Source of the DNA: Rathayibacter rathayi
Lineage (GTDB): Bacteria > Actinomycetota > Actinomycetes > Actinomycetales > Microbacteriaceae
Assembly: GCF_004011095.1 (NCBI RefSeq)
Contig: NZ_CP028129.1
Location: 2,666,001-2,730,000 of the forward strand
Reading direction: 5' to 3'
Length of the DNA: 64,000 bases
In this document: piece after piece, positions 18,940 to 30,066 of the stretch
How the letters are laid out: each line of letters opens with the position of its first letter
Numbering within the stretch: the stretch's first letter is position 1
Translations under genes and position numbers: made by a program
The notes under the pieces: model-generated
The model's database searches: none
What the model saw: only the letters and a program-made list of their open reading frames with translations
Told to the model about the DNA's origin: nothing

Positions 18940-19860
18940 ATGACGATCCGCGACAACGAGACCGCGACCGACGCCGATGTGCTGCGCGCGAGCACCGGGC
19001 TCACCCTGTCGCCGGGCGCAGCCGGGCTCGCCGTGGTGAGCCCCTCGGTCGCTGCCTCGCAGCGCCGGCTCCGCGACAACCGCGCTGCGGGGTCCAGGCC
19101 GCTCACCTCGCGGCGCTGGTTCGTCGTCGCGGGCGGGGCGATCCTCCCCGTGCTGCTGCTCGCGGCCTGGCAGATCGCGACGACGAGCGGGCTGGTCTCG
19201 GTCGCCGTGTTCCCCTCCCCCGCGATGGTCTGGGCAGCCGGAGTCGACCTCGCCCAGCGCGGCGACCTGGGACAGGACGTCGCCATCTCGACGCAGCGGG
19301 TGCTCATCGGGTTCGCCCTCGGCTCAGCTCTCGGACTCGTCGTCGGTGCGCTGTTCGGGCTCTCCCGCGTCTGGGAGGTGGTCCTCGGGCCGACCCTCGG
19401 CGCGATCCGCGCCGTGCCCTCGCTGGCCTGGGTGCCGCTCCTGCTGCTCTGGATGGGCATCGGCGAGGAGTCGAAGATCACGCTGATCACGATCGGTGCG
19501 TTCTTCCCCGTCTTCACCACTGTCGCCACGGCGCTCGGGCACGTCGACCGGCACCTCGTCGAGGCCGGTCGCGCGTTCGGGCTCTCGGGCGTGCGGCTCT
19601 TCACGACGGTGCAGCTGCCCGCGGTGATCCCCTCCGTGATCTCGGGGCTGCGCCTCGCTCTCGCCCAGTCCTGGCTGTTCCTGGTCGCCTCCGAGCTGAT
19701 CGCCTCGTCGATGGGCCTGGGATTTCGGCTCATCGACAGCCAAAACAACGGCCGGATCGACCGGGTGTTCCTCGCGATCGTCCTGCTCGCCGTGCTCGGC
19801 AAGCTCACTGACGCCGTGGTCGGCGTGTTCCAGCGCTACGCCGTGAGGAAGTGGGCGTGA
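18940..19860 (+). CDS. ssuC: ABC transporter permease, SsuC type
   Basis: 306 aa from the ATG at 18940 (GAGGAGACGACG upstream). A ~60-residue cytoplasmic N-terminus precedes six hydrophobic segments. The coupling-helix EAA loop is EAGRAFGLSGVRLFTTVQLP near residue 208. It belongs with the upstream ATPase and binding protein. The stop lies 23 bp before the acetyl-CoA synthetase start, so all four genes are probably one transcript. Confidence 0.9.
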   Translation: MTIRDNETATDADVLRASTGLTLSPGAAGLAVVSPSVAASQRRLRDNRAAGSRPLTSRRWFVVAGGAILPVLLLAAWQIATTSGLVSVAVFPSPAMVWAAGVDLAQRGDLGQDVAISTQRVLIGFALGSALGLVVGALFGLSRVWEVVLGPTLGAIRAVPSLAWVPLLLLWMGIGEESKITLITIGAFFPVFTTVATALGHVDRHLVEAGRAFGLSGVRLFTTVQLPAVIPSVISGLRLALAQSWLFLVASELIASSMGLGFRLIDSQNNGRIDRVFLAIVLLAVLGKLTDAVVGVFQRYAVRKWA

Positions 19861-19883
19861 GCGCCCGGAAAGGAGCTCCGAGC

Positions 19884-21902
19884 GTGAGCGACACCATTGC
19901 GAACCTGCTCGACGAGCACCGGCGATTCCCCCCGCCCGCGGCCTTCGCCGCCCAGGCCAATGCGGGCCCGGAGGAGCACGCGCGCGCCGCCGCCGATCCG
20001 ATCGCCTTCTGGGAGGAGGCGGCCCGCCGCCTCGACTGGGCGGAGCCCTGGCACACCGCGCACACCTGGGAGCCGGCCGCTCCACTGCCCGACGGCTCGC
20101 TCTCGGTCCCGCGTGCGACCTGGTTCGAGGGCGGGCGGTTGAACGTGGCGGTCAACTGCGTCGACCGCCACGTAGACGCGGGGCGCGGCGAGAAGATCGC
20201 GCTGCACTTCGAGGGCGAGCGCGGCGACCGGCGGTCGATCACCTATGCGCAGCTCCAGCGCGAGGTCGCCCGCGCCGCGCACGCGCTCACCGCGCTCGGG
20301 ATCGGCACGGGCGACCGCGTCGTCGTCTACCTGCCGGTGATCCCGGAGACGGTGGTGATCACCCTCGCGATCGCCCGCATCGGAGCGATCCACTCGCTCG
20401 TCTTCGGCGGCTTCTCTGCCGAGGCAGTGCGGTTCCGGGTGGAGGACACCGGGGCGAAGCTCCTGGTTACCACCGACGGGCAGTTCCGGCGCGGAGTAGC
20501 GGTGCCGGTCAAGGCGAGCGCCGACCAGGCGGTCGAGGGCGTCGCGTCGATCGAACACGTCCTCGTCGTCCGCCGCACCGGTGAGCAGGACGTGCCCTGG
20601 ACTCCGGGCCGCGACGTCTGGTGGCACGAGCTGGTCGACGCGCAGAGCGACGTCCACGAGGCTGAGGCCTTCGACTCCGAGACGCCGCTGTTCATCATCT
20701 ACACCTCCGGCACGACCGGGAAGCCGAAGGGGCTGGTGCACACCAGCGGCGGGTACCTCACCCAGGCGTCGTGGACGCACTGGGCGGTCTTCGACGCGAA
20801 GCCCGACGACGTGCACTGGTGCACGGCCGACCTCGCCTGGGTGACCGCGCACACCTACGAGATCTACGGCCCGCTCTCGAACGGGCTGACCCAGGTGATC
20901 TACGAGGGCACGCCGAACACGCCGCACACAGCCCGGCACTTCGAGATCATCGAGCGCTACGGAGTGACCGTCTACTACACGGCCCCGACACTGATCCGCA
21001 CGCTGATGACCTGGTTCCCCGAGGGGGTGCCCGCTCGGTACGACCTGTCGAGCCTGCGCCTGCTCGGCACGGTCGGCGAGTCGATCAACCCCGAGGCCTG
21101 GGTCTGGTTCCACGAGGCGGTCGGCGGCGGGCGCTGCCCGATCGTCGACACCTGGTGGCAATCCGAAACGGGCGCCGCGGTGATGTGCCCGCTGCCGGGC
21201 GTCTCGACCCTCAAGCCGGGCTCGTCACTCGGCGCTCTGCCCGGGCTCGGCGCCCTGGTCGTGGACGAGCACGGCGAGCGGGTCCCGAACGGATCCGGCG
21301 GCTACCTCGTGGTCGACCGCACCGGGCCGGCGCTCGCGCGAACCGTGTGGGGAAACCCGGAGCGCTACCGCGACGCCTACTGGGCCCGCTACGCGCCACA
21401 GGGCTGGTTCTTTTCCGGAGACGGCGCGAAATACGACGCCGACGGCGACATCTGGGTGCTCGGCCGCGTGGACGACGTGATCAACGTCTCCGGCCACCGC
21501 CTCTCCACGATCGAGATCGAATCCGCCCTCGTCGCTCACCCGGCGGTCGGTGAGGCCGGAGTCGTCGGAGTCGCCGACGCGACGACCGGGCAGGCGATCG
21601 CGGCGTTCGTCATCCCCTCCGACGAGGCGGTCGACCGGGCCGAGGAGGACTCGGCCTACTGGAGCGCACTCAGCTCGTCGCTCTCCGCTCTGCTGCGCGA
21701 CCACGTCGCTACCGCGATCGGGCCGATCGCCAAGCCGCGCGACGTGGTGGTGGTGCCCGATCTGCCCAAGACACGCTCCGGCAAGATCATGCGCCGCCTG
21801 CTCGGCGACATCCGCGACGGCAGACCGCTCGGCGATGTGACGAGCCTCCAGGACGACACCGTTCCGGCGCGCATCGCCCGGATCGTCGCGCAGCTCGGCT
21901 GA
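19884..21902 (+). CDS. acsA: Acetyl-CoA synthetase (AMP-forming)
   Basis: 672 aa from a GTG at 19884, chosen because AAAGGAG sits about 10 nt upstream; a GTG at 19851 would overlap ssuC. Adenylation motifs: IIYTSGTTGKPKGLVHTSGG (P-loop-like), WWQSETGA, GWFFSGDGAKYD, GRVDDVINVSGHRLST. The acylatable lysine is in KTRSGKIMRR near the C-terminus, the usual site of regulatory lysine acetylation. It converts acetate, ATP and CoA to acetyl-CoA. Its position behind a sulfonate-type importer suggests that the imported compound yields acetate or another short acid; this is inference. Confidence 0.93.
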   Translation: MSDTIANLLDEHRRFPPPAAFAAQANAGPEEHARAAADPIAFWEEAARRLDWAEPWHTAHTWEPAAPLPDGSLSVPRATWFEGGRLNVAVNCVDRHVDAGRGEKIALHFEGERGDRRSITYAQLQREVARAAHALTALGIGTGDRVVVYLPVIPETVVITLAIARIGAIHSLVFGGFSAEAVRFRVEDTGAKLLVTTDGQFRRGVAVPVKASADQAVEGVASIEHVLVVRRTGEQDVPWTPGRDVWWHELVDAQSDVHEAEAFDSETPLFIIYTSGTTGKPKGLVHTSGGYLTQASWTHWAVFDAKPDDVHWCTADLAWVTAHTYEIYGPLSNGLTQVIYEGTPNTPHTARHFEIIERYGVTVYYTAPTLIRTLMTWFPEGVPARYDLSSLRLLGTVGESINPEAWVWFHEAVGGGRCPIVDTWWQSETGAAVMCPLPGVSTLKPGSSLGALPGLGALVVDEHGERVPNGSGGYLVVDRTGPALARTVWGNPERYRDAYWARYAPQGWFFSGDGAKYDADGDIWVLGRVDDVINVSGHRLSTIEIESALVAHPAVGEAGVVGVADATTGQAIAAFVIPSDEAVDRAEEDSAYWSALSSSLSALLRDHVATAIGPIAKPRDVVVVPDLPKTRSGKIMRRLLGDIRDGRPLGDVTSLQDDTVPARIARIVAQLG

Positions 21903-22266
21903 AGCGAGCACAAGCGCGATGTCGACGTTGCACGGGACCAGCGGCTCGCACCCGTCCGCGGTCGGTTCGAACTCCGGCGGTGCAGAAGCAACCAGCGGAG
22001 TCGTTGCGACGATGCTCTCCCCGAACGTCTCTTTCGCGCGTGGCGGTTCCGTCACGAAAGTCTCGTCGATCGACGAGACGGGCACCATGACCTTTGATGA
22101 GCGGCTCCGGCAAGCACTCGAAGAATCGGCCGCGGCCGGTGAGGGCCTCGGGACAGGGGGTTCGGTCGACTCGTGACGGGTGCTGGCCACCGGTCGCTTC
22201 CGGACGGTCGCCACCGCCTCGGCGACCGGTGGAGCTCAGCGACCGCATCCGGAGTAGCGTGAGGCC
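21903..22266. other. Intergenic region between acsA and nadE
   Basis: Only weak coding potential. A GTG-started 85-codon plus-strand frame (21919-22176) ends in MTFDERLRQALEESAAAGEG, which could be a small acidic protein, but nothing identifies it and the minus strand is also open. No hairpin seen. Confidence 0.25.
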
Positions 22267-23088
22267 GTGCGCGACGTCCAACAGCAGATCATCTCCGAGC
22301 TCCACGTCTCTCCCACCGTCGATCCGGCCGCCGAGGTCGAACGGCGCAGCGGCTTCCTCGCCGACTACCTCCGCAGCACGGGCGCGAAGGGCCTCGTCCT
22401 CGGTATCAGCGGCGGGCAGGATTCGAGCCTGGCCGGCCGACTCTGCCAGCTCGCGGTCGAGCAGGTACGCGCGAGCGGAGGGGACGCCTCCTTCATCGCG
22501 GTCCGCCTGCCCTACCGGGTGCAGGCCGACGAGGAGGACGCCCAGCTCGCCCTCACCTTTATTCGGCCCGACCGCCAGGTCGTGTTCGACATCCACCAGG
22601 GCGTGGCCGGCGTCGCGGCGGCATTCGGTGACGCGGTCGGCGAGCCGATCAGCGACTTCGTCAAGGGCAATGTGAAGGCGCGGATGCGGATGGTCGCGCA
22701 GTATGCGATCGCCGGCCAGACGGGGATGCTCGTCGTCGGTACCGACCACGCGGCCGAGGCGGTCACCGGCTTCTTCACCAAGTACGGCGACGGCGGCGCC
22801 GACGTCCTCCCCCTCACCGGCCTCACCAAGCGGCAGGGTCGCTCGATCCTCGAGAACCTCGACGCTCCGGCCCGCCTGTACGAGAAGGCGCCCACTGCGG
22901 ACCTGCTCGACGACAACCCCGGCCAGACCGACGAGACGAACCTCGGCCTCACCTACGCCGACCTCGACGCGTACCTCGAGGGCGGCGACATTGATTCGGC
23001 CATCGCCGAGGCGATCGAGGCCCGGTACGCCGCGACCGAGCACAAGCGCCAAGTGCCGCTGTCAATGTTCGACGACTGGTGGCGCTGA
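22267..23088 (+). CDS. nadE: NH3-dependent NAD+ synthetase
   Basis: 273 aa from a GTG at 22267, the length of the short ammonia-dependent form with no glutaminase domain. The ATP pyrophosphatase P-loop [15 protein letters not shown] is near residue 43. [40 protein letters not shown] and [12 protein letters not shown] are typical NadE blocks. It makes NAD+ from nicotinate adenine dinucleotide. Monocistronic. Confidence 0.95.
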   Translation: MRDVQQQIISELHVSPTVDPAAEVERRSGFLADYLRSTGAKGLVLGISGGQDSSLAGRLCQLAVEQVRASGGDASFIAVRLPYRVQADEEDAQLALTFIRPDRQVVFDIHQGVAGVAAAFGDAVGEPISDFVKGNVKARMRMVAQYAIAGQTGMLVVGTDHAAEAVTGFFTKYGDGGADVLPLTGLTKRQGRSILENLDAPARLYEKAPTADLLDDNPGQTDETNLGLTYADLDAYLEGGDIDSAIAEAIEARYAATEHKRQVPLSMFDDWWR

Positions 23089-23146
23089 CGCCGCGCTGAC
23101 AACCGTCGGTAGCCCTCCGGCGCACCAGGGGCGGCCCGACCGACGA

Positions 23147-23180
23147 CACGAGATCCCTCGCTGAACCACAGGATCTCGTG
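23147..23180. terminator. Hairpin between convergent nadE and deaminase genes
   Basis: Perfect 10-bp arms CACGAGATCC (23147-23156) and its complement (23171-23180), 14-bp loop. Suited to two-way termination. Confidence 0.5.
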
Positions 23181-23205
23181 CATTCGGGGCGACCGTCGGG
23201 CGGCG

Positions 23206-23817
23206 TCAGGACTCGGCGCGGGCGTTGTAGACGCGGGCCGCCCCGGAGTCGACGGACGCGCGGTAGGCGCGGAACACGTCCAGGGCTTCGTCTCGCAGGA
23301 CACCGTCGACGACCTCGATGCCGCGCGCCTCGAACTGGGCGGCCCAGTCCTCGCGCATCGGTCCCTCGTCGAAGGTGCTGATCTCCTCCAGCTCGGGGCC
23401 CGAGCCCGCGATGACCAGACGGCGCACGCCCGACCACATCGTCGCTCCGTAGCACTGCACGCACGGGCGCCAGTTGACCACCAGGTCGTGCGCGGGAAGG
23501 CCCTCGCCGCCGAGGTCCCAGGTGCCGAGCGCGGTCTGCGCGAGTCCGAGCGCCGTCACCTCGGCGTGACCGGAGGACACTCCGCTGCCGAGGACGACGT
23601 TCACTCCGACCGAGACGATCCGGCCGGAGTCGCGCTCGACGACGATCGCCGCGAACGGGCCGCCGTTCCCCTCGCGGAAGTTGCGGTCGGCGAGCGCGTG
23701 CACGAGCGCCATCCGCTCCTCCAGGCTCCGGAGGACGTCGGGGACGTCGCGCAGGGCGTCCTCGATCCACGAAGGCAGGGCGATTCGGTAGTGAGTGGCG
23801 AGCCGGTCGATGTTCAG
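23206..23817 (-). CDS. Nucleoside/guanine deaminase-like zinc enzyme
   Basis: Cytidine/deoxycytidylate deaminase fold. The zinc motifs are GHAEVTALG (His plus catalytic Glu) and RPCVQCYGATMW (PCxxC). GGPFAAIVVERDSGRIVS precedes them, as in GuaD/TadA relatives. The first ATG is at 23712 (168 aa), but the same frame reads back as typical protein (NIDRLATHYRIALPSWIEDA) to a CTG at 23817 with GAGGGAG 6-7 nt upstream, giving 203 aa; no ATG, GTG or TTG lies between in frame. I favour the CTG start. The substrate is probably guanine or a related base. Confidence 0.78.
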   Translation of the reverse strand: MNIDRLATHYRIALPSWIEDALRDVPDVLRSLEERMALVHALADRNFREGNGGPFAAIVVERDSGRIVSVGVNVVLGSGVSSGHAEVTALGLAQTALGTWDLGGEGLPAHDLVVNWRPCVQCYGATMWSGVRRLVIAGSGPELEEISTFDEGPMREDWAAQFEARGIEVVDGVLRDEALDVFRAYRASVDSGAARVYNARAES

Positions 23818-23924
23818 GGGGACTCCCTCAAGACGTGGTGGGCGGGCAGTGAGAACCTTTTCGCAGGCTGCACTCGTGGTGCAGGACGAATCGGCCGGGC
23901 TGCGAGCGGATTCGGTGCGACCCG

Positions 23925-24974
23925 CTACGGACGCACGAGAGTCTTGATCGCGCGGCGCTCGTCCATCGCGGCATACGCCTCGGCAATCTCCTCCAGGGGC
24001 AGCTCAAGGTCGAAGACCAGGCCGGGCTCAATCGCGCCGCTGAGCACGTCCGGGAGCAGCTCGGCCATGTATCCGCGCACCGGCGCGACTCCACCATTGA
24101 CGCCCACGTTCGAGCCAAACATCTGGCGTACCGGCAGCTCCGGGCCGCCATTGGGAACGCCGACGTAGCCGACCATGCCGCCGGGGCGGGCGGAATCGAG
24201 TGCCTGCTGCATCGACTCCTTGCTGCCGACGCACTCGAGCACGCAGTCCGCGCCGATGCCGTCGGTCAGCGCGCGAACGCGCGCCACGCCCTCGTCGCCA
24301 CGGGTCTCGACGATGTGGGTTGCTCCGAAGCGGCGGGCGAGGTCCTGCCGCGACTCGTGCCGCGACATCGCGATGATCGTGGTGGCGCCCAGGCGCTTCG
24401 CGGCGAGGACCGCGCAGAGGCCGACCGCCCCGTCGCCGACAACCGCGACGGTCGAGCCCGCGGTGACACCGGCCGAGACGGCGGCGTGGTGGCCGGTGCA
24501 CATGACATCGGCGAGGGTGAGCAGGCTGGGGATGAGCGCGGGGTCCGGGTCGGCGCCGACCCGGAAGAGCGTGCCGTCGGCGAGGGGAACGCGGACCTTC
24601 TCGCCCTGGGCGCCGTCGGCGAACCCCTCCTCGCGCACCTCTGCGCCCCACCAGCCGCCGTTCACGCACGAGGTCGAGACGCCGTTCGCGCAGTTCACGC
24701 AGGTGCCGTCGCAGACGTAGAACGGGGCGATCACGAAGTCGCCGACCGCGACATCGTGCACCTCCTCGCCGATCTCCTCGACCACTCCGACGAACTCGTG
24801 CCCGATGCGGCGCGCCTCCTTGGTGGGCGTAACGCCGCGGTAGGGCCAGAGGTCGGAGCCGCAGACGCAGGCCGCCGTGACCCGGACGATCGCGTCGCGC
24901 CCGGTGGAGAGCTGCGGGTCGGGGACCTCTTCGAGTCGGATGTCGCGCTCGCCGTGGATGAGTGTTGCTCGCAT
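23925..24974 (-). CDS. Zinc-dependent medium-chain alcohol dehydrogenase
   Basis: 349 aa from the ATG at 24974; the longer open frame upstream is not protein-like. Catalytic zinc ligands are in CVCGSDLWPYRG (Cys about residue 38) and GHEFVGVVEEIG. A four-Cys-like structural site is partly present (CDGTCVNCANGVSTSC). The Rossmann motif is VAVVGDGAVGLCAVLAAK near residue 175. This MDR subgroup includes threonine-dehydrogenase-like enzymes; substrate and cofactor preference cannot be set from sequence. Confidence 0.9.
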   Translation of the reverse strand: MRATLIHGERDIRLEEVPDPQLSTGRDAIVRVTAACVCGSDLWPYRGVTPTKEARRIGHEFVGVVEEIGEEVHDVAVGDFVIAPFYVCDGTCVNCANGVSTSCVNGGWWGAEVREEGFADGAQGEKVRVPLADGTLFRVGADPDPALIPSLLTLADVMCTGHHAAVSAGVTAGSTVAVVGDGAVGLCAVLAAKRLGATTIIAMSRHESRQDLARRFGATHIVETRGDEGVARVRALTDGIGADCVLECVGSKESMQQALDSARPGGMVGYVGVPNGGPELPVRQMFGSNVGVNGGVAPVRGYMAELLPDVLSGAIEPGLVFDLELPLEEIAEAYAAMDERRAIKTLVRP

Positions 24975-25132
24975 GGATGCTCCTGGTCGAGAGGGGTGGG
25001 TCGGCGTCCACGGTACGCCCGGTGCCGCATACGGAGGCTGCCGCGGCGTGGGCTTGCACGAACGCGCGACGATGTCCTCACCGACGCAGCGGCAGCACGG
25101 AGCGGAGCGGCGTCGGGCGAAGTGGCGCAGCA

Positions 25133-25801
25133 TCATGGCGGCACCTCCACCCACCCGTCGCGTCCGACCACGACGTGGGCCAGGAACCGCAGACCGCACG
25201 CCTGGGCCCCGTCCTCGATGGCGCGGGTGGCCGCGCGGTCGGAGAGGAGCACGACCGCCTCGCCCGGGTGGCTGTGCGCGAGCCCGATGCCCGCGGCTCC
25301 CCGCGCGAGCACCTCGGTGAGCACGGCGGACACCGGGAGTTCGGCGTGCGCGGGAGGGCCGTCGGCCAGGGTCAGCACGTCGCGCACGGCTCCGGACTCG
25401 GCGAGCGCCACGGCGAGCACTGTCTCGAGTGGCCGCGCGGTGAGCAGCGGAGTGACGAGTGCGGCCAGACCGGCGGCGTCGGTTACGCGGGCGGCGCGCG
25501 AGGCGCGGTTCATCCTCCGCCGCAGCTCGAAGGAGGCGACCAGCCGGCAGGCGGCGACCTCACCGATGCCGCGATGCCGCATCAGATCGTTCACGCCGGC
25601 GCGGGCGACGGCGTCGATGCCGCCGAAGCGGGCGAGGAGGCGCTGCGCCACGACGGTCGCGTTGGCGCCGCGGACACCGGCGCCGATAAGCACGGCGAGG
25701 GTCTCGGCGTCGGTGAGCGCCTCGGGACCGCGGGCACGCAGGCGCTCGCGCGGCCGCTCCTCGGGAGAGAGGTCGGCCATGCGCCGCGATTCGAAGGACA
25801 T
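25133..25801 (-). CDS. radC: RadC family JAB/MPN-domain protein
   Basis: 222 aa from the ATG at 25801 (MSFESRRMADLSPEERPRER); a TTG at 25861 is an in-frame alternative. The N-terminal helix-hairpin-helix region (DAETLAVLIGAGVRG; LMRHRGIGEVAACRLVASFE) and C-terminal MPN domain with HSHPGEAVVLLSD match RadC. The usual spacing between the HxH pair and the downstream Ser and Asp is one residue shorter, with no Ser three residues before Asp, so metal binding may be altered. RadC function is still unsettled despite its name. Confidence 0.85.
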   Translation of the reverse strand: MSFESRRMADLSPEERPRERLRARGPEALTDAETLAVLIGAGVRGANATVVAQRLLARFGGIDAVARAGVNDLMRHRGIGEVAACRLVASFELRRRMNRASRAARVTDAAGLAALVTPLLTARPLETVLAVALAESGAVRDVLTLADGPPAHAELPVSAVLTEVLARGAAGIGLAHSHPGEAVVLLSDRAATRAIEDGAQACGLRFLAHVVVGRDGWVEVPP

Positions 25802-25852
25802 GCCCGCGACGCTACGCAGGCGACCGTCGCCGCGGGCGACCGCGGCCGCATC

Positions 25853-25861
25853 TGTGGACAA
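25853..25861 (-). promoter_or_regulatory. Isolated DnaA-box-like nonamer
   Basis: TTGTCCACA on the minus strand, a perfect match to the high-GC actinobacterial DnaA-box consensus, just upstream of the radC start. A second occurs at 29022-29030. Chance cannot be excluded. Confidence 0.3.
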
Positions 25862-25949
25862 TCGGGCCCTCTCCGCCCTCTGTGGAGGAACCTCCTCCGC
25901 CGCTTGGACACTCGAACGGCGACCGCAGCGGCGACGGCGCCCGAGCGGC

Positions 25950-28106
<2,157 letters not shown>

Positions 28107-28133
28107 GATGGTGGTCTCCTCCGTGACTCAGAA

Positions 28134-28154
28134 GTTGAGTTCGATGGACTCAAC
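28134..28154. promoter_or_regulatory. HAIR operator (HspR binding site)
   Basis: GTTGAGT-N7-ACTCAAC, a perfect inverted repeat with the 7-bp spacer of the HspR-associated inverted repeat (consensus CTTGAGT-N7-ACTCAAG). It sits 28 bp upstream of the clpB ATG, as expected for heat-shock repression by HspR. The hspR gene is not in the window. Confidence 0.9.
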
Positions 28155-28179
28155 TTTACGCCTGCCCGGGCCCGGGAGG

Positions 28180-28686
28180 TCAGGCCGTCAGAAGATCGTC
28201 GCGTCGGCCCCGCAGGGCTTCAAGCGCAGTCCGGAGAATCGCGCGCAGCCGGAACTCGTCGATGCCGGTCAGCGCCGAGATCTCGCCCTGCGAGAATCCG
28301 CCGGCCGCGGCGAGCAGCAGCAGCTCCCGGTCGGGGCAGGCCAGGCCGAGCAGACCCCCGCTGAGCGGACGGCGATCCAGCTCGTTCGCCGAGCCGAGGG
28401 TCTCGCAGAGCACCTTGAGGACCCAGAGCACGGGCTCGGGCGAATGGGCCCCCTCGCAGGCACGGCGCCAGAGTGCGGTGAACACGTCGGAGCAGAGACG
28501 ATCGCGGCCGGCCGGGTCGGCCTGAACGGTGCCGATGCAGGCGAAGACGAGGCCGCCGAAGCGGTCGACGAGTTCTTCCAGAGCGGAGGCGTCTCCCGAG
28601 GCGGTGCGGGTCAGCAGACGGCCTGCGTCCAGCGTCAGCGGCGGACGCACCCGTCCTCCGCTCGCCTCCTCGCCCCCACCATTCAC
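28180..28686 (-). CDS. ECF-like RNA polymerase sigma factor
   Basis: 168 aa from a GTG at 28686. Region 2-like segment: DASALEELVDRFGGLVFACI through LCSDVFTALWRRA (residues ~33-75). Region 4-like helix-turn-helix: PDRELLLLAAAGGFSQGEIS and GIDEFRLRAILRTALEALR (residues ~118-160). The region 2 core is divergent from canonical ECF factors, so it may be a specialised or degenerate member. No anti-sigma factor is adjacent. It lies upstream of clpB in the same direction, with the HAIR element between them. Confidence 0.7.
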   Translation of the reverse strand: MNGGGEEASGGRVRPPLTLDAGRLLTRTASGDASALEELVDRFGGLVFACIGTVQADPAGRDRLCSDVFTALWRRACEGAHSPEPVLWVLKVLCETLGSANELDRRPLSGGLLGLACPDRELLLLAAAGGFSQGEISALTGIDEFRLRAILRTALEALRGRRDDLLTA

Positions 28687-29059
28687 AGGCCCCAGCGTGT
28701 CACCGACATTGTGACTGCGGGACCCGTTGCGCGAGAGGGAGGTAACAGGTATGCACCGGATCCACTCTCCGCCATCAGAGGCGCGGCCAGCGGCGGCCGC
28801 GGTACCCGCCGACTCCGCAACGTTCTCGAGAAACGTCTTGCTCGCTCCGCGGTGCGCCGGGCGGCGGCGGCGCTTGGAGTGTTCACGAGGGGAACGCTAT
28901 GCATTTCTTCAGGATGATGGTCGGACCGGCGCTCCACACCCCCACTTTCCACACCCCCACGCCCCGCCCCCCGCCGTTCCGGCGTGCTCCGAGGGGCGGT
29001 TCTCCACACCTCTCCACAGGGTTGTCCACAGCTGTGGAATCGCCAACGGGACGAAAGGA
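28687..29059. other. Intergenic region with TCCACA-rich stretch
   Basis: No convincing gene. The right half (about 28930-29040) is rich in TCCACA repeats on the plus strand and ends in a perfect TTGTCCACA (29022-29030) next to CTGTGGA. The left half presumably holds the promoter of the divergent sigma factor. Confidence 0.3.
29022..29030 (+). promoter_or_regulatory. DnaA-box-like nonamer in a TCCACA cluster
   Basis: TTGTCCACA, with four looser CTCCACA/TTCCACA copies within ~100 bp to the left. No origin genes are nearby, so titration or chance are the alternatives. Confidence 0.3.
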
Positions 29060-29584
29060 TCAGACGTCGACGGCTCGGACGAGTCCGTCCTGAACGCCGC
29101 CGAGCCAGTCGTAGACGCTGCGGATCGCGGCCGCGCTCCCCTCCTGCGGTTCGATGTCGTCGGTGTCGTCGATCCCGAGTCGAGCGGCGAGGGCGAGCCG
29201 CATGTCGGTCAGGGCGCGGAGCCACGCGATCGCCTGCGGCTCGTCGAGCCGGACCGCCACTTCGCCCAGCCCTTCGAAGATCCGGCCGTGGCTCGTGCCG
29301 TCGCCAGCGTCCAGGGCGGCCGTGACGGCGCGGGCGTCGTCCATCTTGCGGGCGGCGAGATCGGGGGCCGTGAAGCGGCGGAACTCGTCGGCCGCTTCGG
29401 CGTCGTCACGGTAGGCGTCGGGCAGGAGTCGGGCGAGCGCGGGATCCGCGCGCGCCTGCTCCGACGACGCGCCGCGGTCGAGCAGTTCGAGCATCTCGCC
29501 GGCCAGGTGATGGAGGATTCCGGCCTCCTCCCGGTCGAAGCGGGCGATCACGTCGCCGGAGGAGTCGCGACGGAAGGCGCGCAT
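29060..29584 (-). CDS. DUF2017 family protein
   Basis: 174 aa from the ATG at 29584 (MRAFRRDSSGDVIARFDREE). DUF2017 proteins are short, helical and almost always encoded directly downstream of clpS in actinobacteria, as here. Features include FDREEAGILHHLAGEMLELL near the N-terminus and the late LTDMRLALAARLGI helix. No enzymatic motif is seen and the function is unknown. It is likely cotranscribed with clpS, 70 bp upstream. Confidence 0.85.
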   Translation of the reverse strand: MRAFRRDSSGDVIARFDREEAGILHHLAGEMLELLDRGASSEQARADPALARLLPDAYRDDAEAADEFRRFTAPDLAARKMDDARAVTAALDAGDGTSHGRIFEGLGEVAVRLDEPQAIAWLRALTDMRLALAARLGIDDTDDIEPQEGSAAAIRSVYDWLGGVQDGLVRAVDV

Positions 29585-29654
29585 CAGTAGGTTCCGCTCG
29601 CACGAGGTCGGGGGCGGCACCTCGGGGCATGTGCGCGAGGATCCCGGGGCGCGC

Positions 29655-29945
29655 TCACGCGTCGGCCTTCTGCAGCGTCGCCCACAGGCCGTAACCGTGC
29701 ATCGCCTCCACATGCCGCTCCATCTCCTCGCGGTTGCCGGTCGCGACGACCGCGCGCCCCTCCGTGTGCACCTGCAGCATCAGCCGCTCGGCCTCGGCGC
29801 GGCTGAAGCCGAAGTAGCTGCGGAATACGTACGACACGTACGACATCAGGTTGACCGGGTCGTCCCAGACCAAAACGATCCACGGAACCTCGGCCGCCGA
29901 GCGGGACGCCACCCGCTCGTCCGCGCGTTCGATCGTGTCCGCCAT
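29655..29945 (-). CDS. clpS: ATP-dependent Clp protease adaptor ClpS
   Basis: 96 aa from the ATG at 29945. The N-degron-binding core is clear: [20 protein letters not shown] with the DDP(V)N motif near residue 29, then [20 protein letters not shown] and [20 protein letters not shown]. ClpS binds the ClpC/ClpA N-domain and hands over proteins bearing N-terminal destabilising residues. Followed by DUF2017 in the same orientation. Confidence 0.95.
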   Translation of the reverse strand: MADTIERADERVASRSAAEVPWIVLVWDDPVNLMSYVSYVFRSYFGFSRAEAERLMLQVHTEGRAVVATGNREEMERHVEAMHGYGLWATLQKADA

Positions 29946-30006
29946 CCCCCCAGCGTAGGTCGCGGCGACGCAGGCGGAGCGCGGGCTCCCCCGCCCGCCC
30001 ACCACC

Positions 30007-30065
30007 CGAGACTCCACACCGCGAGACTCCACAAGTTGTCGCAGTCGACGGCGAGTGCGACAACT
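30007..30065. repeat. Direct repeats plus palindrome at a gene breakpoint
   Basis: CGAGACTCCACA occurs twice 15 bp apart (30007-30018, 30022-30033), running directly into a perfect 10-bp inverted repeat AGTTGTCGCA (30034-30043) with its complement at 30056-30065. The BCCT transporter remnant begins 2 bp later. Confidence 0.7.
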
Positions 30066-30066
30066 C

